From: Elusimicrobia bacterium HGW-Elusimicrobia-2
GTDB lineage: Bacteria > CG03
NCBI GenBank assembly: GCA_002841685.1
Contig: PHAM01000045.1
Span: 1 to 15,404, forward strand
Reading direction: 5' to 3'
Length of the DNA: 15,404 nt
Shown: piece by piece, positions 1 to 4,237 of the stretch
Layout: each line of letters starts with the position of its first letter
How positions within the stretch are numbered: the stretch's first letter is position 1
The notes under the pieces: generated by a model
The model's input: the letters and a program-made list of their open reading frames with translations, nothing else
What the model was told of the DNA's origin: nothing
Databases searched by the model: none
Translations under genes and position numbers: made by a program

Positions 1-2
1 AG

Positions 3-524
3 GCGACGGGAATAAACGCCCCCGGCAACTGGTCGTCAATCTCCAACGCCTCAACCGCCTGTGTCGTCAAAGTTCTCGGCGTTTCCGTTTCAACCGACAC
101 CTATAATTTCGGCGAGGTGGACTTGAGCGCTTCCTCTGTCACTGCTTCAGGGATCACCGTAAAGAACACGGGGAATGTTTATCAGGATTATTCCATGAGA
201 GTTTCTTCCGTCACCCTTTTTGACGGCTCTCCTTCCGTGTGGAAAGCCACGGACACGGCTGTCGGTTATAACCTCTTCATACTTTACGGGATATTCCACG
301 GGGAAAAGCCGGAGTCAAATTATTTTGTGAATCAGGACACGGTGACGGCTGTGGATCAAACAAGCGACAGCGAGAGATACAGTTATGACGGCAGCCAGAC
401 GGGAGCAAGCGTTCCGAAGCAGGAGGAAAGAACTCTCTGGCTGAAACTTGATATGCCCACAGCCGTGCTCACATCCAAGCAGGAAAAAATTAAGGTGACC
501 GTCACTGCGGGGAAAAGCCCATGA
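3..524 (+). CDS. Secreted beta-sandwich protein, 5' end cut by window
   Basis: The frame is open from the window edge and ends at TGA 522-524, so the start and any signal peptide are missing. A GTG at 117 is internal: coding clearly continues upstream of it. The visible part is rich in Ser, Thr, Val and Gly with alternating hydrophobic residues, typical of an extracytoplasmic beta-sandwich. It is a paralogue of the protein at 3056-3583. Both share a Val-rich strand, then Y-x-FG-[ED]-V, an 'ITVKNTGN / ITLTNNGS' strand, a Trp, and near the end a 'LW-x(3)-DMPT' motif followed by a final strand. I recognise no named family. Its TGA overlaps an ATG at 521 (ATGA), which suggests translational coupling to whatever originally followed. 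The natural neighbour is probably the chaperone-like gene at 1459-1983, now separated from it by inserted cassettes. Confidence 0.8.
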   Translation, partial: ATGINAPGNWSSISNASTACVVKVLGVSVSTDTYNFGEVDLSASSVTASGITVKNTGNVYQDYSMRVSSVTLFDGSPSVWKATDTAVGYNLFILYGIFHGEKPESNYFVNQDTVTAVDQTSDSERYSYDGSQTGASVPKQEERTLWLKLDMPTAVLTSKQEKIKVTVTAGKSP

Positions 525-537
525 AAATAAATACGCC

Positions 538-571
538 AAAGGGTTTTCTACAAGGGCTCCGCCCCGGCGGA
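538..571. repeat. Half REP element plus GC-rich palindrome
   Basis: Positions 538-551 read, on the - strand, GTAGAAAACCCTTT, which is the 5' half of the REP copies at 3915 and 4069. Directly beside it, 558-571 is a perfect dyad, TCCGCC-CC-GGCGGA, of the same type as those at 1473, 2986 and 4164. It lies just after the ATGA junction that ends the first gene. Confidence 0.6.
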
Positions 572-595
572 TGCAACATTCCTATCGGGGTAAAT

Positions 596-709
596 TTATT
601 TGACCGGTTGGTGTTTCTCTTTTCTGTCCTGAATGGAAATAACCACGCCAAGGAATATGGCAACAACTGCCAGCGTGGCGAAAAAAATATAAAGCTGAGT
701 TTCCTGCAT
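596..709 (-). CDS. Cassette 1 protein B: 37 aa single-TM membrane peptide
   Basis: This 37-residue protein has a short polar N-terminus (MQETQ), one hydrophobic helix at about residues 6-25, and a basic tail containing Q-D-R-K-E-K-H and ending in VK. A strong ribosome site, AAAGGAG (717-723), lies 7 nt before the ATG and inside the last codons of gene A. The A stop and the B start are separated by exactly two bases (TAA-AA-ATG), so translation is probably coupled. Three further copies of the arrangement lie at 1015-1110, 2079-2186 and 2490-2603. All have one helix followed by an [I/Q]-x-RK-x-H tail, and three of the four end in AK or VK. The function is unknown. The tail is inferred to be cytoplasmic from the positive-inside rule. 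Confidence 0.75.
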   Translation of the reverse strand: MQETQLYIFFATLAVVAIFLGVVISIQDRKEKHQPVK

Positions 710-711
710 TT

Positions 712-903
712 TTACGCTCCTTTATCTGCTAAAATTCCTATACCGAATAAAATCAAAAAAACAGCAATACCGATTAAAAATAATTTCATCTCAAAGCCGG
801 TTCTTGACGCGAGAGGGCCTAAAATAAGTATAGCCGCAACCAGCTTGCAAATATCGAGAAATGTTTTAGAAACATTTTCTCTCTGTTTCTTTGTTAATCT
901 CAT
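712..903 (-). CDS. Cassette 1 protein A: 63 aa two-TM membrane protein
   Basis: The protein starts MRLTKKQ, then an amphipathic segment with a conserved Asp17 and Lys20, two hydrophobic helices (about residues 20-35 and 42-58), and a short charged tail. It aligns without difficulty to three others in this window (1113-1304, 2189-2377, 2606-2794). Shared positions are M-x-L-T near the start, L-x-K, D17, K20, a 'LG' pair at the end of helix 1, and a Phe before helix 2. A longer frame begins at a GTG 15 nt upstream, but no ribosome site precedes it. The promoter geometry places transcription at the internal ATG, so I chose 903 and a leaderless message. Gene B follows after 2 nt. It vaguely recalls tiny two-helix DUF6722-like proteins, but I cannot assign a family. 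Confidence 0.78.
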   Translation of the reverse strand: MRLTKKQRENVSKTFLDICKLVAAILILGPLASRTGFEMKLFLIGIAVFLILFGIGILADKGA

Positions 904-908
904 GCTGA

Positions 909-937
909 ATTTTCGCACAAACGGGCGGTTTTGTCAA
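909..937 (-). promoter_or_regulatory. Promoter of cassette 1 (leaderless)
   Basis: Read on the - strand, TTGACA (932-937), a 17-nt spacer and GAAAAT (909-914) precede the ATG at 903 by 5 nt. Transcription would begin at about the A of the ATG. Cassettes 2 and 3 have identical spacing. Confidence 0.6.
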
Positions 938-1014
938 GGAATAGTAAAATGAAAAATAAAAGATTATCCCCAAAAATCTCCACTGCCTCATTCGGTAAAG
1001 CGGGAGTCGGCGAT

Positions 1015-1110
1015 TTATTTCGCCGGATGTTTCCGCTGATAATGAACGATAACTCCAAGCGCGATGGTAAGAATTATCATGATAATAAAAAAGAGTCCAA
1101 GTTGATCCAT
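1015..1110 (-). CDS. Cassette 2 protein B: 31 aa single-TM membrane peptide
   Basis: This is the shortest of the four B proteins: MDQLGLFF, a continuous Ile/Leu-rich helix to about residue 22, then H-Y-Q-R-K-H-P-A-K. A near-perfect ribosome site (AAGGAGG) lies within the last codons of gene A, and the A and B genes are separated by TAA-TA-ATG. The stop codon lies in the loop of the dyad GGCGA-AATAAA-TCGCC, so the conserved C-terminal 'AK-stop' doubles as the hairpin loop. The frame is too short for most gene callers. The clean ribosome site, the helix and the three sister copies make it credible. Confidence 0.75.
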   Translation of the reverse strand: MDQLGLFFIIMIILTIALGVIVHYQRKHPAK

Positions 1111-1112
1111 TA

Positions 1113-1304
1113 TTATTCCTCCTTTTCTACGAGCAAACCTATGAATACAAAAGAAACAACTGAAAGGATTCCGGAGGCAAATGTCAGCGGTTTGAATTTT
1201 TCGGGGGTTATTATCTGTCCGAGAACAACAAGTGTAAAAGTTACTCTTGCAAAGTCATACAGAACTCTTGCCAGGCTATTACATCTTTTTTCTGTTAATT
1301 CCAT
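1113..1304 (-). CDS. Cassette 2 protein A: 63 aa two-TM membrane protein
   Basis: The protein starts MELTEKR and has Asp17, a first helix ending in V-V-L-G-Q, then P-E-K-F and a second helix (about residues 41-58), finishing V-E-K-E-E. The last codons (GAA AAG GAG GAA) are themselves the ribosome site of gene B, so the acidic/basic C-terminus is partly set by that overlap. A frame extended upstream to a GTG at 1319 exists without a ribosome site. The promoter spacing favours the ATG at 1304. It is a paralogue of the A proteins of cassettes 1, 3 and 4, closest by eye to cassette 3 (MELT start, V-V-L-G-Q, G-F/K-F). Confidence 0.78.
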   Translation of the reverse strand: MELTEKRCNSLARVLYDFARVTFTLVVLGQIITPEKFKPLTFASGILSVVSFVFIGLLVEKEE

Positions 1305-1309
1305 ATCAA

Positions 1310-1338
1310 ATTTTTGCACAAATTGGAGTAGGTGTCAA
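1310..1338 (-). promoter_or_regulatory. Promoter of cassette 2 (leaderless)
   Basis: On the - strand, TTGACA (1333-1338), a 17-nt spacer, AAAAAT (1310-1315), then 5 nt to the ATG at 1304. The geometry is the same as at cassettes 1 and 3, and there is no ribosome site between promoter and start. Confidence 0.6.
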
Positions 1339-1350
1339 GGTTTATTAAAA

Positions 1351-1438
1351 GTAGAAAGGGCTTTAGCCCTGTTATGTAGAATCAGCCCTAAAGGGCTTTC
1401 TACCTGCTATGTAGAACCAGCCCTAAAGGGCTTTCTAC
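1351..1438. repeat. Cluster of three REP elements
   Basis: GTAGAAAGGGCTTTAGCCC starts at 1351 on the + strand. Two direct copies of a 28-bp unit at 1376-1403 and 1411-1438 carry GTAGAA at one end and, on the opposite strand, GTAGAAAGCCCTTTAGGGC. The inner stem is GGGCT/AGCCC in the first and GCCCT/AGGGC in the others, so both arms changed together. The GTAG foot and the loop are unchanged. The convergent pair at 1351 and 1403 resembles a REPIN. Confidence 0.75.
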
Positions 1439-1458
1439 ATCGTTATCAGATAGCAGTT

Positions 1459-1983
1459 CTGAAGCTGAAAGTCCGCCATGGCGGGGGCTTTCTACGCGCC
1501 GCTTTCTGTTTACTGTTTGTTTCTTTCGCTTTCGCGGTGAATATAATAACGCCTTTTGTCGGCGTTTCAGCGTCGGGCGTTGTTCCCGGCGAGGCATATT
1601 CGCTCAAAGCTCACGGCTTGAGGACGCTCAAAATTTACAACAAAGGCGCGGATAAAATTACGGTGAAATTTAAAGCTGTTGCGGATGCGCCCAAAGACGG
1701 TTTTGAGGAGCTGCCGGATGTGAAGTGGATAAGTTTTGAAAAAGAAAGTCTTGATATAGCGCCGGGCGGTTTTGCCGAAACCGATGTAATTATTTCGGCG
1801 CCGCAGGATAAAAAATTTTACGGCAGAAGTTTTTCGGCTGTCATATTAAGCGCGGGCGCGGGCGCGGGCGGCAACATTTCCGCGGGTTTGAGGAGCAAAC
1901 TCTATTTTACGACGGTGAAAAAGAAAAATCTATGGCAAAAAATAAAAGGAATTTTTCGCGTCGGCAAGAGGGTGGAAAAATGA
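1459..1983 (+). CDS. Periplasmic Ig-fold chaperone-like protein, natural start missing
   Basis: From 1489 the frame gives a convincing signal-peptide core (F-L-R-A-A-F-C-L-L-F-V-S-F-A-F-A). A single beta-sandwich domain follows, of about 130 residues, with P-G-E-x-Y-S-L-K, a 'KIYNKG' strand, 'EELPDVKWISF', and an 'IISAPQD' strand before F-Y-G-R-x-F. The same landmarks appear, in two copies, in 4238-5161. The overall pattern recalls DUF916/pilus-chaperone-type domains; this is a resemblance only. There is no ATG, GTG or TTG in frame between 1195 and 1489. The nearest possibility is a CTG at 1459, which is the coordinate given. Repeats and cassette 2 sit where the start should be, so the gene is either decapitated or translated from the far upstream ATG at 949. 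It ends with TGA overlapping an ATG at 1980. Confidence 0.6.
   Translation: MKLKVRHGGGFLRAAFCLLFVSFAFAVNIITPFVGVSASGVVPGEAYSLKAHGLRTLKIYNKGADKITVKFKAVADAPKDGFEELPDVKWISFEKESLDIAPGGFAETDVIISAPQDKKFYGRSFSAVILSAGAGAGGNISAGLRSKLYFTTVKKKNLWQKIKGIFRVGKRVEK
1461..1495. repeat. GC palindrome with REP-like flank
   Basis: CCGCCATGGCGG (1473-1484) is a perfect palindrome. It is preceded by GAAGCTGAAAG, shared exactly with 4155-4165, where it also precedes a CCCG..CGGG dyad. The right side ends CTTTCTAC, the complement of the REP foot GTAGAAAG. The element abuts the signal-peptide codons of the next gene. Confidence 0.6.
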
Positions 1984-2063
1984 GAAATAAAAAAATACCT
2001 ATTCGCAAAAGCGGAGGGATTTTTCCGAAATTGAACGCACTGCGCTCAGAATTGACCTTGACG

Positions 2064-2093
2064 CAAAAATCCGGCGGCTTATTTAGCCGAATG
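2064..2093. repeat. Cassette 3 end element, hairpin over the B stop codon
   Basis: This 30-bp segment matches 2430-2459 at 27 positions. On the - strand it reads CATTCGGCTAAATAAGCCG, encoding H-S-A-K-stop and forming CGGCT-AAATA-AGCCG, followed by GCCGGATTTTTG. It could be a weak terminator or a recombination end of the cassette. Confidence 0.55.
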
Positions 2094-2186
2094 ATGCTGT
2101 TCTTTTCTGTTTTGACGAAGAACAATAAAACCGCTTATAAAAACGAAAGCAATGATAACTATGCTAATTATATAAAAGCCGTCCAT
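2079..2186 (-). CDS. Cassette 3 protein B: 35 aa single-TM membrane peptide
   Basis: The protein starts MDGFYIIS and has a Val/Ile/Phe helix to about residue 23, then the tail L-R-Q-N-R-K-E-Q-H-H-S-A-K. The upstream G-run (GGGGGGAAA) serves as a ribosome site and also encodes the C-terminus of protein A. A and B are separated by TAA-AA-ATG. A longer frame to 2288 exists but only reads the A gene out of frame, so the ATG at 2186 is chosen. The tail matches the other B proteins at Q-x-RK-x-H-x-AK. Confidence 0.75.
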   Translation of the reverse strand: MDGFYIISIVIIAFVFISGFIVLRQNRKEQHHSAK

Positions 2187-2188
2187 TT

Positions 2189-2377
2189 TTATTTCCCCCC
2201 TATTAAAACACCCCACACAAAGCAAGACAGTGTTACAAAGAGGCCGGTAAGTAATTTGTATATAGAAAAACCTGTGGGAGAGACCCACTGCCCGAGTACA
2301 ACAATCGCGAGGAATATTTTTCCTACATCCAAAATTAGCTTGCTTAAACTTTCTTTTTGCGTATTTGTTAATTCCAT
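2189..2377 (-). CDS. Cassette 3 protein A: 62 aa two-TM membrane protein
   Basis: The protein starts MELTNTQ, with L-x-K, Asp17 and Lys20 as in cassette 1, a first helix ending V-V-L-G-Q-W, then S-P-T-G-F and a second helix finishing G-V-L-I-G-G-K. An ATG 15 nt further upstream (2392) would add MQRFD. The promoter geometry identical to cassettes 1 and 2 and the lack of a ribosome site favour the ATG at 2377. Protein B follows at 2 nt. Function unknown; two membrane helices and a conserved amphipathic N-terminus are all that can be said. Confidence 0.78.
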   Translation of the reverse strand: MELTNTQKESLSKLILDVGKIFLAIVVLGQWVSPTGFSIYKLLTGLFVTLSCFVWGVLIGGK

Positions 2378-2382
2378 ATCAA

Positions 2383-2411
2383 ATCTTTGCATAAATAAAA
2401 GGCTGTGCCAA
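2383..2411 (-). promoter_or_regulatory. Promoter of cassette 3 (leaderless)
   Basis: On the - strand, TTGGCA (2406-2411), 17 nt, AAAGAT (2383-2388), then 5 nt to the ATG at 2377. The elements are weaker than in cassettes 1 and 2, but the distances are the same. Confidence 0.5.
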
Positions 2412-2429
2412 CTTGTCCCGGTTCGCTCT

Positions 2430-2459
2430 CAAAAATCCTTCGGTTTATTTAGCCGAATG
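2430..2459. repeat. Cassette 4 end element
   Basis: On the - strand, CATTCGGCTAAATAAACCG is followed by GAAGGATTTTTG. It is a near copy of 2064-2093 and forms TTCGG-N9-CCGAA with a following T-run. It contains the stop of the detached tail described at 2445-2489. Confidence 0.55.
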
Positions 2460-2489
2460 CTCTTTTTCTTTCCTGTCATGGATGGAGAA
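2445..2489 (-). pseudogene. Detached second C-terminal tail of cassette 4 protein B
   Basis: Directly after the B stop codon, in the same frame, 14 more codons read F-S-I-H-D-R-K-E-K-E-H-S-A-K and then stop. This matches the tail of cassette 1 protein B (I-S-I-Q-D-R-K-E-K-H-Q-P-V-K) and the H-S-A-K end of cassette 3. Cassette 4 therefore carries two C-terminal tails in tandem, of which only the first is translated unless the stop is read through. Confidence 0.6.
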
Positions 2490-2603
2490 TTAATGGGAGC
2501 GTTTAAGGTGGGATTTCCGCTGGATTTTATCAACAATAATAAATACCATAACCACAATAATTGCACCAAAGGTCATGAGAACTCCAAGTGGAATTTGAGC
2601 CAT
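2490..2603 (-). CDS. Cassette 4 protein B: 37 aa single-TM membrane peptide
   Basis: The protein starts MAQIPLGV and has a helix to about residue 24, then D-K-I-Q-R-K-S-H-L-K-R-S-H. It has the best ribosome site of the four (AAGGAGGT), lying in the final codons of gene A, with TAA-AA-ATG between the genes. The tail keeps the Q-R-K-x-H pattern but differs in its last residues. An unused tail of the common type follows in frame after the stop. This is the most diverged B copy. Confidence 0.75.
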   Translation of the reverse strand: MAQIPLGVLMTFGAIIVVMVFIIVDKIQRKSHLKRSH

Positions 2604-2605
2604 TT

Positions 2606-2794
2606 TTACAACACCTCCTTTTTACTTAAAAATATTGCAAGGATAAGACAAAACAAAAATACGCAAAAAATAACAATTCGAGAAAATGGTTGGAATTTTA
2701 GAAAAAAATCACTTGCAAAACCGGCTATAAGAATAATTTTGGAAAAGTCAAAAAGCGTTTTTGCCAAATTTCCTTTTTGTCTTTCATCTAACAT
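2606..2794 (-). CDS. Cassette 4 protein A: 62 aa two-TM membrane protein
   Basis: The protein starts MLDERQKGNLAK, with the conserved L-A-K, Asp16 and Lys19 (one residue earlier than in its sisters). Two hydrophobic segments follow (about 20-33 and 40-56), finishing L-S-K-K-E-V-L. The usual 'LG' after helix 1 is absent and the second helix is very Phe-rich, so this is the most divergent A copy. The surrounding DNA is visibly AT-rich compared with genes after 5182, suggesting foreign origin of the cassettes. An upstream TTG at 2809 opens a longer frame but has no ribosome site. Confidence 0.72.
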   Translation of the reverse strand: MLDERQKGNLAKTLFDFSKIILIAGFASDFFLKFQPFSRIVIFCVFLFCLILAIFLSKKEVL

Positions 2795-2799
2795 GTTTG

Positions 2800-2829
2800 A
2801 ATTTATCAAAAAATGGAAGAAATTGTCAA
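2800..2829 (-). promoter_or_regulatory. Promoter of cassette 4 (leaderless)
   Basis: On the - strand, TTGACA (2824-2829), an 18-nt spacer, TAAATT (2800-2805), then 5 nt to the ATG at 2794. It is one base longer than the other three. Confidence 0.55.
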
Positions 2830-2849
2830 GCCATTTGGCAAAGGAGGTA

Positions 2850-2951
2850 ATGCCTATGAAACAGATTTGGAACGTTGAACGCAGTAGATGCAGAAAGCCC
2901 TTTATGGCTGCTGCATACTGTGTAAGTAGTTGCCGGATTTATCCGGCTTAA
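2850..2951 (+). CDS. Possible leader peptide, Cys-containing, REP-derived in part
   Basis: A perfect ribosome site (AAAGGAGG) precedes ATG-CCT-ATG at 2850 and 2856, opening a frame of 31-33 codons (M-K-Q-I-W-N-V-E-R then a Cys-containing stretch) that stops at 2949-2951. Its middle (2890-2910) is a degenerate REP and its last codons form a perfect hairpin (2932-2947), right before the next AAAGGAGG. The second ATG may belong to an older gene start. As a protein it has no recognisable feature. It could act as a translated leader for the secreted protein that follows, or be fortuitous. Confidence 0.3.
   Translation: MPMKQIWNVERSRCRKPFMAAAYCVSSCRIYPA
2890..2947. repeat. Degenerate REP and adjacent perfect hairpin
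   Basis: 2890-2910 matches the GTAGAAAGCCCTTTAGGG version of the REP with two mismatches. 2932-2947 is GCCGGA-TTTA-TCCGGC, a 6-bp perfect stem ending 4 nt before the AAAGGAGG ribosome site, where it could influence access to that site. Confidence 0.5.
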
Positions 2952-2983
2952 AAGGAGGTCCGATTATGGACTGTTTAAAAAAG

Positions 2984-3000
2984 GCCCCGCCGCGGCGGGC
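2984..3000. repeat. GC-rich perfect palindrome
   Basis: CCCGCCGCGGCGGG (2986-2999) is a perfect palindrome lying a few codons after the start codon at 2966. It belongs to the same class as 1473-1484 and 4164-4181. Confidence 0.6.
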
Positions 3001-3055
3001 AGGTGTTGTTGGAATGTTGAAAAGTGTTTCGTCATTGACGAAAGGAGAAAACAAA

Positions 3056-3583
3056 ATGAGTAAGAAACTTATTGGTTTAGTTGTTGTTATGATGCTGGCT
3101 GCGGGTACCGCGATGGCTGTGGACGAGTCCGTGGTGACTGTTACGGTAACGCCTACAGGCTTAAGTGTGAGTTTGACACCGCCCACTACGACCTACGCAT
3201 TCGGGGACGTTGCTGTTCAAACATCTTCAGGCGCTCTTACACCGATAACATTAACCAACAACGGGTCGGTTGGCGTAACCCTGAAGAAGAATATTGGCGT
3301 AGAGCCTGCCGCCTGGACTGCTGGGGCTACCGCAGCTCCCAACGTGTATGTTCTGTATGTGGCCACTTCTACCACGCAACCGAGTTATGTCGATTTGGCC
3401 GCAAATTGTAAATATGCTGCATCGCTTGCGTCAAATAACCTGACAGATGCTGCGGGCTTTGGCGGCGGAGTTGTCGACTATGACGACAAAGTTGTACTGT
3501 GGTTTGCTATAGATATGCCGACGACTTCAGGTTCTTCGTCTGCCCAAACCATAGTAACTCACATTGACGCTACACAGAACTAA
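3056..3583 (+). CDS. Secreted beta-sandwich protein, 175 aa
   Basis: The ATG at 3056 has AAAGGAG 8 nt upstream and begins a textbook signal peptide (M-S-K-K-L-I-G-L-V-V-V-M-M-L-A-A-G-T-A-M-A, cleavage after residue 21). The mature part is Thr/Val-rich with P-T-G-L-S-V-S-L, Y-A-F-G-D-V, 'ITLTNNGS', W-T-A-G, 'YVLYV' and a late V-L-W-F-A-I-D-M-P-T motif. All of these landmarks recur in the partial protein at 3-524, so the two are paralogues. An in-frame ATG with its own ribosome site at 2966 would add 30 residues rich in Lys/Arg/Pro before the signal peptide. I prefer 3056. It is probably an exported structural or surface subunit; the neighbouring chaperone-like protein would be its partner by inference only. 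Confidence 0.85.
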   Translation: MSKKLIGLVVVMMLAAGTAMAVDESVVTVTVTPTGLSVSLTPPTTTYAFGDVAVQTSSGALTPITLTNNGSVGVTLKKNIGVEPAAWTAGATAAPNVYVLYVATSTTQPSYVDLAANCKYAASLASNNLTDAAGFGGGVVDYDDKVVLWFAIDMPTTSGSSSAQTIVTHIDATQN

Positions 3584-3783
3584 GGAAAAGCGAAGCATAT
3601 GATTTAATGCCTGAATTTATGAATGCGTGTAGTTAATAGGATGGCTATACAGAGCGGCATAATTGCGTAGAAATACTTTAAAATAGTATTTAGAGCTATT
3701 TAGTCGCTTTTGAGTGTTGGCTGCAGCCCTGCCTGTTATAGGCAGGGGGGCTGGTAATTGACAAACGCAGAGTTGTAGGTAGG

Positions 3784-3804
3784 CAGGGCTAAAGCCCTTT
3801 CTAC
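3784..3804 (-). repeat. REP element
   Basis: On the - strand, GTAGAAAGGGCTTTAGCCC, the same variant as at 1351. It is a single copy, oriented toward the hairpin at 3724-3753. Confidence 0.7.
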
Positions 3805-3914
3805 GGAAGTTCAGGCATAAGGTGCATGCTATGAACTGCACTGAATCTCTTCATAAGGAGAAATATATGTAATTACCCGTCTGTAAATTTAAGATACATA
3901 GCTGTTAGAGGGAA

Positions 3915-3992
3915 GTAGAAAACCCTTTAGGGTTGCTATCTAAGTGGATAGTTTTAGGGTTGCTGATAAAGCAGGGCTAAAGCCCTTTCTAC
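3915..3992. repeat. REPIN-like convergent pair 1
   Basis: 3915-3936 is GTAGAAAACCCTTTAGGG plus TTGC on the + strand. 3972-3992 is the GGGCT/AGCCC variant on the - strand. Between them, 3952-3963 is a decayed half copy (TTTTAGGGTTGC). Bases from 3952 onward parallel 4080-4120, so this pair looks like an older, partly rearranged copy of the second pair. Confidence 0.65.
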
Positions 3993-4068
3993 CAGAGGTG
4001 TTGAAGATTAGCAGCTATAGTAGTTGGTAAGCAGAGCAAGCTGCATGTGCTATTGCATAGCAGTAAGT

Positions 4069-4119
4069 GTAGAAAACCCTTTAGGGTTGCTGATGAGGCA
4101 GGGCTAAAGCCCTTTCTAC
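4069..4119. repeat. REPIN-like convergent pair 2
   Basis: 4069-4090 (+) is the ACCCT/AGGGT variant and 4099-4119 (-) the GGGCT/AGCCC variant. They face each other across 8 bases, and both have the GTAG foot outermost. The downstream GGAGG at 4121 is followed by the ribosome site of the small frame at 4144. Confidence 0.7.
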
Positions 4120-4143
4120 CGGAGGTTTGTAAAGGAGCAGATT

Positions 4144-4236
4144 ATGAGTGATATGAAGCTGAAAGCCCGTCGTGGCGGGCTGATAAACGGGGATCGCAAA
4201 CCGCTTATTGCAGAAAAATTCCCAAGGAGAAAATGA
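4144..4236 (+). CDS. Possible 30-codon leader overlapping a palindrome
   Basis: AAAGGAG (4131-4137) stands 6 nt before an ATG that opens 30 codons: M-S-D-M-K-L-K-A-R-R-G-G-L, then a basic stretch ending P-R-R-K. The stop TGA at 4234-4236 ends one base before the ATG at 4238, and the ribosome site of that gene lies inside this frame. The codons for K-A-R-R-G-G are the palindrome at 4164-4181. It could be a coupled leader or only the remains of a start displaced by the repeat. Confidence 0.35.
   Translation: MSDMKLKARRGGLINGDRKPLIAEKFPRRK
4155..4181. repeat. GC-rich dyad with GAAGCTGAAAG flank
   Basis: AGCCCG (4164-4169) and CGGGCT (4176-4181) form a stem. The preceding GAAGCTGAAAG is identical to 1461-1471, so the two are copies of one element. 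Confidence 0.6.
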
Positions 4237-4237
4237 A

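Larger units (their letters stand above)
521..2951 (+). other. Chain of stop-free + frames running antisense through the cassettes
   Basis: Three + strand frames, 521-952, 949-1983 and 1980-2951, follow one another. The first two junctions are ATGA overlaps, and the first frame also overlaps the stop of the partial gene at 521-524. The starts look alike (ATGAAAATAAA, ATGAAAAATAAA, ATGAGAAATAAA). They contain cassette 1, cassette 2 plus the chaperone-like domain, and cassettes 3 and 4, all antisense. The predicted peptides are Lys/Asn/Ser-rich, as expected of the complement of membrane-protein genes, and I do not call them genes. They may be relics of the original coupled starts interrupted by insertions that left the frame open. 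Confidence 0.4.
3584..4143. other. Gene-free stretch filled with REP elements
   Basis: No convincing gene on either strand. Short frames here have no ribosome site and consist of repeat sequence. It holds a strong hairpin at 3724-3753 (CCCTGCCT-gttat-AGGCAGGG with an outer CAGCC/GGCTG) and several REP copies, listed separately. I see no clear promoter or intrinsic terminator. Confidence 0.6.

Noticed and set aside
521-952. + strand frame as a real 143-residue gene
   Set aside because: It is antisense to cassette 1 and starts within REP sequence; no signal peptide or domain is visible.
1351-1438. CRISPR array
   Set aside because: The repeats are palindromic, variable in orientation and spacing, and there is no regular spacer size or cas gene.
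596-2794. Known type I toxin-antitoxin pairs
   Set aside because: Both A and B have translation or promoter signals, and no antisense RNA promoter or direct-repeat layout typical of type I systems could be recognised; function left open.
1980-2951. + strand frame as a real 300-residue gene
   Set aside because: Its translation is Lys/Asn/Ser-rich, antisense to two cassettes with ribosome sites, promoters and membrane helices; kept only as an unexplained open frame.
3724-3753. Intrinsic terminator after the 3056-3583 gene
   Set aside because: The stem is strong but no T-run follows, and it lies about 140 nt after the stop among REP elements.
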